Source of the DNA: a bacterium
Lineage (GTDB): Bacteria > Auribacterota > UBA3054 > B51-G9
Direction of reading: 5' to 3'
DNA length: 6,708 nt
NCBI GenBank assembly: GCA_029933535.1
Contig: JAOZNZ010000178.1
Coordinates: 1 to 6,708, forward strand
Shown: piece after piece, positions 1-5,369 of the stretch
Layout: each line of letters starts with the position of its first letter
How positions within the stretch are numbered: the first letter of the stretch is position 1
Translations under genes and position numbers: made by a program
Notes under the pieces: model-generated
The model's input: the letters and a program-made list of their open reading frames with translations, nothing else
Databases searched by the model: none
Told to the model about the DNA's origin: nothing

Positions 1-996
1 ACAAATAATCAATATTTTTATGATATCGCAGGCAATTTGACAAGCAATATAACAAATGGTAAAATTAATAAATATTATTACAATGCACAGAATAAACTGG
101 TTGAAATTTTTATTCTGGATCGGATTTTGGGTCCTACATTCAATTCAACCATTTTATTCAAATACGATTCATTAAACCGTCGAATTGCTATTGTTAAAGT
201 ACCTGGCACTTCTGTGCTACGCAATTGGCAATACACAATCCACGATGGTAGTATTCCCATTGGCAGAACTGATTCGTCCGGTAATATAACAAAAATATTC
301 GTTCGCGGAATCGGCATAGCAGAAGGCACGGGTGACGTGCTCGCGGAAATTGACAGTTCAGGCAACGCGCATTATTATTTGCCAAATCATCGCGGCGATA
401 CGTTACTTGTTCTTGATGAAGATGGAGATATTGAAAGTCAAATTCGCTATGACGCATTTGGAAATGTAAAAGAAGAAACCGGTACTTTCTCACCGACATA
501 TACATTTTCAACTAAGGAATATCTGTCTAAGGGATATATGTTTAACGCGAAGTTGTATTTATACGCTTACAGAGTTTACGACCCAATCGCCGGACGTTGG
601 ACACAAAGAGATCCGATAGATTATCAGGACTCAATAAACCTCTATCAGTTCTGTGGGAATAATCCGGTGAATGGGTGGGATCCTTTTGGGTTAGAGACGA
701 GAACTCATCCGCTTCTTGAAGAAAATCCTGATGATTATGAAGGCTTTCCGGAAGCTCAAGATACATTACGCGAAATACAAGATGGAGTTATTGATGAACA
801 CAATGATTCATGCGATGAACTAAACAAAAAATTAAAAGTAATTAAAGCAATACCTGATATAGTAAAGAAAGCTTATGATGCATCTGTTGATTTTCTAATT
901 GATACATTTACGGATAGTTTAAAAACAGAAAAGAAAGAACCACAAAAACAAGAGGAATCAAATGAAGAGGAATCGAAAAAAAATAAAAATGACTAA
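1..996 (+). CDS. Rhs/YD-repeat polymorphic toxin, C-terminal part (5' end outside window), tip 1
   Basis: The frame is open from base 1, so this is the end of a longer gene; the TTG at 37 lies inside a YD repeat (YDIAGNLT, residues 6-13 from base 1) and is not a real start. Further Rhs signatures follow: YDSLNRR (55-61), NHRGDT (129-134), RYDAFGN (149-155), and the Rhs-associated core with YRVYDP, GRWTQRDP and NNPVNGWDPFGL ending at residue 231. Rhs proteins build a large beta-cage shell that encloses a variable C-terminal toxin, which is delivered to other cells or the medium. The tip here is residues 232-331 (bases 694-993). It is acidic at first, helical in the middle, and ends in a Lys/Glu/Gln-rich low-complexity tail. 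I recognise no nuclease, deaminase or other catalytic motif. The core has an extra KGYMF-type insertion near residues 177-181 that copies 2 and 3 lack. The family call is secure; the toxin activity of the tip is inferred from position only. Confidence 0.93.
   Translation, partial: TNNQYFYDIAGNLTSNITNGKINKYYYNAQNKLVEIFILDRILGPTFNSTILFKYDSLNRRIAIVKVPGTSVLRNWQYTIHDGSIPIGRTDSSGNITKIFVRGIGIAEGTGDVLAEIDSSGNAHYYLPNHRGDTLLVLDEDGDIESQIRYDAFGNVKEETGTFSPTYTFSTKEYLSKGYMFNAKLYLYAYRVYDPIAGRWTQRDPIDYQDSINLYQFCGNNPVNGWDPFGLETRTHPLLEENPDDYEGFPEAQDTLREIQDGVIDEHNDSCDELNKKLKVIKAIPDIVKKAYDASVDFLIDTFTDSLKTEKKEPQKQEESNEEESKKNKND
382..438 (+). repeat. 57-base core block identical to 2597-2653 (copy 1)
   Basis: All 57 bases match the block in cassette 2, including silent codon positions. 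It encodes PNHRGDTLLVLDEDGDIES. Copy 3 encodes a related but diverged version. Confidence 0.9.
643..671 (+). repeat. 29-base pre-tip block, copy 1 of 3
   Basis: It encodes YQFCGNNPVN and is identical in all three modules. It sits immediately before the point where the tips diverge (the GWDPFGL side here), so it marks the boundary between conserved core and variable tip. Confidence 0.9.
951..956 (+). promoter_or_regulatory. Ribosome binding site of the TPR-like gene
   Basis: AGAGGA lies 5 bases before the ATG at 962, inside the end of the rhs reading frame. It supports 962 over the in-frame ATG at 989, whose nearest purine-rich block (GAGG, 967-970) is 18 bases away. Confidence 0.55.
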
Positions 997-2065
997 ATTA
1001 AAGTTAATTATATATTCAATAATGCTTATATTATTATTTTTGATAATATTTAAAGTGTTTAATATCTTTTCGACAGAAAATATTAAACAAATCAATTGCC
1101 TATCAGGAACAATGGAATATTTAGATAATTGTATTAATACAAATTTAAATGAATTAATAAATCCAAGTGAAGATATAGAAAATGATTATGATCTGCTTTT
1201 AAATATTGCTAAGGATACATTTAATACCAAATACCAAATTTTTAATGAATATAACAATAATGAAAATATAATAAATGTAACAACGCAACAACCGAATTTC
1301 GCAACAAATCCAAATTTATTATATCGTGCAGGTATTTTATTGGCGGCTTCTGGTAACTCGGAATTAGGTTATAAGTATTTGTACAGGTCGTATTCGTTAA
1401 ATACTAATAATATTGATGCTTTATATGCATCTTTGCTTGCATCGTTTAATTTTTCCAAGTTGGATGATGAAAGATTAAAAGAATATGAAGAAAAAGTTAA
1501 TAATCAATCAAAAATTGCTTTTGTTAAAGCTGTATATTTTTTACACAAAAAAGATTATGAAAAAGTGGTAGAAATTTGTCGAAAACATAATGAAAGTTTT
1601 AATTCTAAACGATATATTGATTATTATGAATTGTTTGCTCAACTTTATTTAGAAAATAATGAAAGTCAAATTGAAGAATTAGCAAATGGAATGTTTGATT
1701 TATGGCCTGATAATATAGATTGGTTAATAATTGTTTCACGTGGTTTTCAAAAAATAAAAAACTATGAAAAAGCTTATGAAGGGTTTAATCGTGCAATAAT
1801 TTTAGGATGTACAAGTATTAATGTTTATACATCTGCAGCTTTCTGTGCTTATAAATCTAATAATAATATAGAAGCTCTTCGTTATTTTAAATATATGCAG
1901 GCTAAAGAGCCTAATAATATAGATTATCGTATGTTTGTAATAAATGATTTGATGAAATTAAAATATGCTGATGCAGCTATGGATGCAGCTTGGCAACTTA
2001 CTAAATTGGATTTTTTAAAAGGAACAAATTATATGCAAATAATAGAAAATCATTTTATACAATAA
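962..2065 (+). CDS. Membrane-anchored TPR-like protein, candidate immunity partner of tip 1
   Basis: This 367-residue protein has a basic N-terminus (MKRNRKKIK), then one strongly hydrophobic segment at about residues 13-33, so it is probably anchored in the inner membrane with the rest outside the cytoplasm; an uncleaved signal anchor is more likely than a cleaved signal peptide. From about residue 118 it is a series of helix pairs resembling tetratricopeptide repeats (about 118-150, 185-210, 252-283, 286-318, 320-350), with spaced Ala, Tyr, Leu and Gly and a recurring turn before PN or PD. Such repeats bind proteins. The gene starts 35 bases before the upstream rhs stop, in another frame, so the two are cotranscribed and translationally linked. 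This is the usual place for an Rhs immunity gene, hence the candidate role, but TPR proteins are generic and I cannot recognise an immunity family. It is very AT-rich compared with the rhs core, as expected of an exchangeable module. Confidence 0.75.
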   Translation: MKRNRKKIKMTKLKLIIYSIMLILLFLIIFKVFNIFSTENIKQINCLSGTMEYLDNCINTNLNELINPSEDIENDYDLLLNIAKDTFNTKYQIFNEYNNNENIINVTTQQPNFATNPNLLYRAGILLAASGNSELGYKYLYRSYSLNTNNIDALYASLLASFNFSKLDDERLKEYEEKVNNQSKIAFVKAVYFLHKKDYEKVVEICRKHNESFNSKRYIDYYELFAQLYLENNESQIEELANGMFDLWPDNIDWLIIVSRGFQKIKNYEKAYEGFNRAIILGCTSINVYTSAAFCAYKSNNNIEALRYFKYMQAKEPNNIDYRMFVINDLMKLKYADAAMDAAWQLTKLDFLKGTNYMQIIENHFIQ

Positions 2066-2284
2066 AATTTATTGAAATACATGACTCGGGTTGCACCTGG
2101 AGTGTTAGAAATAAATGGTTTTGAGGCAAAGGTTTTCACACAATATCTTTTCTACTCTAAAATAGTTCTTAGAATGCTATTTTGATATTAAAACAGGTAT
2201 TCTAAGAGGTTTTAAACTACAGAAACACAGAACAGTACAGAAAAAGTCTGATCGTTTTAAATCGTTTTGTAAAAAAGAATTTAA
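2066..2284. other. Intergenic spacer between module 1 and cassette 2
   Basis: This 219-base gap has no convincing gene. It holds an imperfect hairpin (2165-2208), three ACAGAA units (2219-2224, 2227-2232, 2237-2242) and a 10-base tandem pair beginning ATCGTTTT (2251-2270). A 34-codon reading frame (2081-2185, MTRVAPGVLEINGF...) has no clear ribosome site. Homology to the rhs core starts at about 2284. Confidence 0.6.
2167..2207 (+). repeat. Imperfect inverted repeat (hairpin) after the TPR-like gene
   Basis: TCTTAGAAT (2167-2175) pairs with ATTCTAAGA (2199-2207). Further G-U and G-C pairs inward (2176-2178 with 2196-2198) give about 12 pairs around a loop of about 17 bases. It lies about 100 bases after the TPR-like stop. 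No good T-run follows, so it is a poor intrinsic terminator; it may be an attenuator, a processing site or an end of a mobile fragment. Confidence 0.4.
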
Positions 2285-3367
2285 AATGATACAATTAGTA
2301 AATATTATTACAATGCGCAGAATAAACTGTGTTTTATAGGTAAAAATATTATTGGCAGTCGAGCATACCAATGGGATAAATTTACTTATGACAGTCAAAA
2401 TCGCCGAATTGTTCTTTCACATATCGGAACCGAGCGGTACATAATTCACGACGGAAATATTCCAATTGTTGAATTTAATACCCAAGGTGAATTTGAAAAA
2501 GTATTCGTCAGAGGAGTTGGGATAGCAGAGGGCACAGGCGATGTTTTAGCGGAACTGACCACGGATAACGGATTACCGACCACGTCTTTTTACCTCCCAA
2601 ATCATCGCGGCGATACGTTACTTGTTCTTGATGAAGATGGAGATATTGAAAGTAAAATACGTTATGACGCTTTTGGAAATGTAAAATCACAAAACGGTAC
2701 TTTCACTCCGACATATACTTTTAGTACAAAAGAATATCTCTCTGACGCGAAGTTGTATTTTTATGCATATCGCGTTTACGACCCAATCGCCGGACGTTGG
2801 ACACAACGCGATCCCATAGATTATCAGGACAGCATAAATTTATATCAGTTCTGTGGGAATAATCCGGTGAACGGGACTGATGCTGATGGTAGAACTGTTT
2901 CAAAAAGACTTTGGACTTGGGGTAATTTTACTACTAAAGCATTATGGGGAGGTGCCATAGAGGCAAGTAAAGCATTCGGCAAAGGTGAATCTGTTGGCAA
3001 GGCCTTTTTAAAAGGAGCAAGAGATAGTGCGGTTAAGTTTACATCAAAAGAAGTTGGAATTAAAGACCCTATAACAGGCATAATTTCTGAAACTCTAAAT
3101 CAATCTGTAGAAGGTAAACTTTTTACTATTGAAGGAGCCAAAACAATAGGTTCTAAAGCAACTATTGGAGGGCTTAAAGCTATAACAAGTGATATTGCCG
3201 AAAGTGCATTTGTTGCAGTTGACTCCGTACTTACAATGTCAGGCATAACAGGCTTTACAAGATCTTGTAAAGAATGGGGCCCACTTATTGATGATATTAA
3301 TAATTCAGAAGCAAGCAAAAGAACTTGGAAAAGAATAGGCGAACAATCAAATGAGGAGAATAAATGA
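2285..3367 (+). CDS. Orphan rhs C-terminal cassette 2 (core fragment plus tip 2), no start codon
   Basis: The frame is open from just after TAA at 2282-2284 to TGA at 3365-3367 and aligns to the first Rhs protein from its YYYNAQNKL segment onward: YDSQNRR, NHRGDT, RYDAFGN, the GRWTQRDP core and NNPVNG. No ATG, GTG or TTG occurs in frame before TTG at 2753, which falls in the middle of the core and has no ribosome site. It therefore looks like a silent orphan module rather than a shortened gene. The core ends NGTDADG instead of NGWDPFGL. Tip 2 is 158 residues (2891-3364), rich in Gly, Ala, Ser and Lys with small-residue-spaced helices (WGGAIEASKAFGKG) and a later hydrophobic stretch (AESAFVAVDSVLTM). 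That pattern suggests membrane contact, but I see no known catalytic motif. A membrane protein gene follows with a 4-base overlap. Orphan Rhs and CDI modules of this form are known in enterobacteria. Confidence 0.8.
   Translation, partial: NDTISKYYYNAQNKLCFIGKNIIGSRAYQWDKFTYDSQNRRIVLSHIGTERYIIHDGNIPIVEFNTQGEFEKVFVRGVGIAEGTGDVLAELTTDNGLPTTSFYLPNHRGDTLLVLDEDGDIESKIRYDAFGNVKSQNGTFTPTYTFSTKEYLSDAKLYFYAYRVYDPIAGRWTQRDPIDYQDSINLYQFCGNNPVNGTDADGRTVSKRLWTWGNFTTKALWGGAIEASKAFGKGESVGKAFLKGARDSAVKFTSKEVGIKDPITGIISETLNQSVEGKLFTIEGAKTIGSKATIGGLKAITSDIAESAFVAVDSVLTMSGITGFTRSCKEWGPLIDDINNSEASKRTWKRIGEQSNEENK
2597..2653 (+). repeat. 57-base core block identical to 382-438 (copy 2)
   Basis: This is the second copy of the identical block, in the same reading frame and orientation, 2215 bases downstream of the first. 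Identity drops directly on both sides. Confidence 0.9.
2843..2871 (+). repeat. 29-base pre-tip block, copy 2 of 3
   Basis: It is identical to the blocks at 643-671 and 4745-4773. The next codons already differ (GTDADG in place of GWDPFGL). Confidence 0.9.
3353..3358 (+). promoter_or_regulatory. Ribosome binding site of the RDD gene
   Basis: GAGGAG ends 5 bases before the ATG at 3364 and lies within the last codons of cassette 2. With the ATGA stop/start overlap it fixes the start and points to coupled translation. Confidence 0.75.
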
Positions 3368-4347
3368 ATACAGCAGTACAAAAAAAATCCACGACACAAG
3401 AGAAGCCTGGTTTTTTCATACGTCTTGTAGCTTTTTACATAGATCAATTAATAATATTCCTTTTGATAATACCATTGTCCACATCTCTTATTTATATTTT
3501 TAGCCTGTCAGGCAATAAGAGTATAGAAATTATAGTTATTATAGTCTCTATAATAATTACAAGTACATATTTTATTTTATTACAAAGTTCGTCATTGAAA
3601 GGAACTTTTGGTAAACTTATTTTAGGGATGAGAATCGTTGGTTTAAAGGAGCAAAAATTAACTGTTGTCCAAGCTGCACTTCGCTTTTTTTATAAATATC
3701 TTTGTTTTATTACCTTTGGAATTGGTTTTTTGCCTATTATATTTAGGAAAGACAAAAGAGGCATACACGATATTTTAGCAAAAACAAAAATCTATTATAA
3801 GAACGGTAAAAATATTGTTGTAAAAACAATAATAGTAATACTCATATCATTAATTGTTATATCTATAATGATTCCTGTAGTCTCAGGAGTTTGGATATAT
3901 TTTCATACCTATGATGAAAAAGATTATTTAATTATAAACAAAATTGCAAGCGATGTGTGTGATTATTCTTTACCAGCACAATTTGTACCATACAAAGGGA
4001 TGAATTATATTATTGTTCAATGTGCTGTTTTTATACAACCATCAACAAATGAACGAAACATTATTTCTTTTATGAAAACCTTGAGTCATGAAATGAAGGA
4101 TTCATTTACTAGTATTGATACAAATAATGCTCTTCAAGTGGTTACAAAAAACATAACTATATCTAATCAGTTTCTTGATAATTATAAAGAAAGCATATTA
4201 TATTTGCCAAATGAAAAAATAAAATTCATGTCATTTGTGGAATTTAAACAACAAAAATCATTTTATATCATTGAATGGAATTCTGATAATACTAATAACA
4301 TTAATAAAGCGCGAACATTTTTTGAAAGTATTACAATAAAGAAATAA
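3364..4347 (+). CDS. RDD-family membrane protein, candidate immunity partner of tip 2
   Basis: This 327-residue protein has an N-terminal RDD domain (about residues 15-147). The family's Arg and Asp residues are visible: R20 and D27 in RLVAFYID at the start of the first membrane helix, and D136 in KRGIHDILAKT. The family's loop GTFGKLILGMRIVG is at 80-93. Hydrophobic segments lie at about 21-48, 53-75, 103-126 and 151-178. Residues 180-327 form a soluble mixed alpha/beta domain that I do not recognise; it probably lies on the periplasmic side, though the orientation is not certain. RDD proteins are poorly characterised; some have been linked to ion transport. The ATGA overlap with cassette 2 is the arrangement expected of a toxin-immunity pair, and a membrane-embedded immunity protein would suit a tip acting at the membrane. 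That role is inferred. The gene is AT-rich and ends exactly where cassette 3 homology begins. Confidence 0.85.
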   Translation: MNTAVQKKSTTQEKPGFFIRLVAFYIDQLIIFLLIIPLSTSLIYIFSLSGNKSIEIIVIIVSIIITSTYFILLQSSSLKGTFGKLILGMRIVGLKEQKLTVVQAALRFFYKYLCFITFGIGFLPIIFRKDKRGIHDILAKTKIYYKNGKNIVVKTIIVILISLIVISIMIPVVSGVWIYFHTYDEKDYLIINKIASDVCDYSLPAQFVPYKGMNYIIVQCAVFIQPSTNERNIISFMKTLSHEMKDSFTSIDTNNALQVVTKNITISNQFLDNYKESILYLPNEKIKFMSFVEFKQQKSFYIIEWNSDNTNNINKARTFFESITIKK

Positions 4348-4360
4348 TTCATAATGAAAC

Positions 4361-5155
4361 TTGCCGATTGGTGAAACTGATTCATCAGGCGAAGTGACAA
4401 GATGGTTCGTGCGTGGAGTTGGGATTGCGGAAGGCACCGGTGATATTTTTGCGGAAATAATCGGTTCTGACAGTAGCGCGAAAGCGATTTTCTATGTAAG
4501 CAATCACCGTGGTGACACAATGCTTGTTCTTGCGGAAAATGGAAATATAGAAAGTCAAATTCGTTATGACGCTTTTGGAAATGTGAAATCACAAACAGGT
4601 AATTTCACGCCGACATATACTTTTAGTACAAAGGAATATCTATCTGACGCGAAGTTGTATTTGTATGCATACAGAGTTTACGATCCAATCGCAGGACGAT
4701 GGACACAACGCGACCCGATAGATTATCAGGATTCTGTGAATCTCTATCAGTTCTGTGGGAATAATCCGGTGAATGCGTGGGATCCTTTCGGTCTTTTGTG
4801 GTATGATGATTTGGCAGATGGAGCAAGAAGTTTTGGACAGCGAGCCAAGAATTTTATGAGCGATAATACACATTGGACTATAGCTGGAACGATAAACACA
4901 GTTTTTGATGTTGCAATTGGTATTGCATCTACACCCGAAGCAATAGGTCATTTGGGAGAAGGTAGTGGTACCTTTGCAGGTAATCCAACACTTGATGAGA
5001 AAAGTTTTTGGTATGCCATATGGGAAGTTCAGCACCTTGCGGATTCAGAACATATTGAGTGCAATTCAATACAAGAGGATTTAAAAGAAGCTCTTGCTAT
5101 ATTGAACAATGTAAAGCCTATGCCGACCGAATATATAGGCAAGCGTCCACGCTAA
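4361..5155 (+). CDS. Orphan rhs C-terminal cassette 3 (short core fragment plus tip 3)
   Basis: The frame is open from 4358, just after TGA at 4355-4357. TTG at 4361 is the first possible start, but it has no ribosome site and corresponds to a Leu/Ile inside the Rhs core (xPIGETDSSG), so this is a core fragment rather than a gene with its own beginning. It carries GTGDIFAE, NHRGDT, RYDAFGN, YLSDAKLYLYAYR, GRWTQRDP and NNPVNAWDPFGL. Tip 3 is 119 residues (4796-5152) with a hydrophobic Gly/Ala/Ile stretch (TINTVFDVAIGIAS) then AIGHLGEGSGTF. I recall similar segments as linkers before toxin domains in other Rhs proteins, but could not search. The end (PMPTEYIGKRPR) is basic. Unlike the other two modules it is not followed by a partner gene: the next gene is convergent. 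It is probably a silent orphan whose immunity gene is lost or which was never a complete toxin. Confidence 0.78.
   Translation: MPIGETDSSGEVTRWFVRGVGIAEGTGDIFAEIIGSDSSAKAIFYVSNHRGDTMLVLAENGNIESQIRYDAFGNVKSQTGNFTPTYTFSTKEYLSDAKLYLYAYRVYDPIAGRWTQRDPIDYQDSVNLYQFCGNNPVNAWDPFGLLWYDDLADGARSFGQRAKNFMSDNTHWTIAGTINTVFDVAIGIASTPEAIGHLGEGSGTFAGNPTLDEKSFWYAIWEVQHLADSEHIECNSIQEDLKEALAILNNVKPMPTEYIGKRPR
4745..4773 (+). repeat. 29-base pre-tip block, copy 3 of 3
   Basis: It is identical to the other two blocks. Copies 1 and 3 also share the following GTGGGATCCTTT bases, so they are closer to each other at the junction than to copy 2. Confidence 0.9.
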
Positions 5156-5191
5156 TATGTGATGGTAACATCATTCTAAGATTTTTAAATT

Positions 5192-5282
5192 ATCCTGTAG
5201 ATCATGTAAATCTTGTCTAATATTTTTGTATTCCCCCTTTTCTAAAGGGGGCAGGGGGATTTTATTACAAGATTAACAGGAT
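5192..5282. repeat. Composite palindromic intergenic element
   Basis: The left arm holds three ATCNTGT units (5192-5198, 5201-5207, 5210-5216). The right arm holds two units in the opposite orientation (ACAAGAT 5267-5273, ACAGGAT 5276-5282). Between them is the C5/G5 hairpin. I recall similar short intergenic repeats from several bacterial phyla, but this was not searched. It fills most of the gap between the two convergent genes. Confidence 0.5.
5233..5251. terminator. Strong hairpin between convergent genes, possible bidirectional terminator
   Basis: CCCCCTTT (5233-5240) and AAAGGGGG (5244-5251) form a perfect 8-pair stem with a 3-base loop. A second GGGGG at 5254-5258 could pair instead. 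On the + strand a short T-run (ATTTTATT) follows only after the second G block; on the - strand no T-run follows directly. The place between convergent genes suits a terminator, but the form also fits a dispersed repeat. Confidence 0.4.
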
Positions 5283-5290
5283 TTTGAAAT

Positions 5291-5347
5291 TTAATTGTTC
5301 TGTCACAAATTGTTTTGTCACTAATTATTCTGCTGTTAATTGTTCTG
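5291..5347. repeat. Degenerate tandem repeat, units of about 12-16 bases
   Basis: Four related units follow one another: TTAATTGTTCTGTCAC (5291-5306), AAATTGTTTTGTCAC (5307-5321), TAATTATTCTGCTG (5322-5335), TTAATTGTTCTG (5336-5347). No coding potential is evident. It ends 22 bases from the aminotransferase stop codon. Confidence 0.6.
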
Positions 5348-5369
5348 AAAAATAATTTATATATTTCTA

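Noticed and set aside
37..39. TTG at 37 as the start of the first rhs gene
   Set aside because: It is the Leu of a YD repeat (GNLT), and the frame is open to the window edge.
694..993. HNH-type nuclease in tip 1 because of its His, Asn and Asp residues
   Set aside because: The spacing of His237, His269 and nearby Asn/Asp fits no HNH or related pattern that I know.
2081..2185. Small gene of 34 codons after the TPR-like gene
   Set aside because: There is no clear ribosome site and the length is compatible with chance in AT-rich DNA; kept only as a note in the spacer.
2177..2398. Antisense 73-residue reading frame with hydrophobic stretches
   Set aside because: It runs opposite to the spacer and conserved rhs core DNA; no ribosome site and no recognisable family. 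The other antisense frames over the core are likewise shadows that recur because the core is repeated.
2753..3367. Cassette 2 as a self-standing 204-residue gene starting at TTG 2753
   Set aside because: The TTG encodes Leu of the conserved KLYFYAYR core motif, has no ribosome site, and the homologous frame extends unbroken to 2285.
4354..4374. ATG at 4354 as a start for cassette 3
   Set aside because: It gives only six codons before TGA and is out of frame with the core.
1..5155. CRISPR array or insertion sequence as the cause of the repeats
   Set aside because: The repeats are coding copies of an Rhs core about 2 kb apart, with no regular spacers, transposase gene or terminal inverted repeats.
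5160..5190. TGATG-GTAA-CATCA stem followed by a T-run as a terminator of cassette 3
   Set aside because: The stem has only five weak pairs and the T-run starts about ten bases later.
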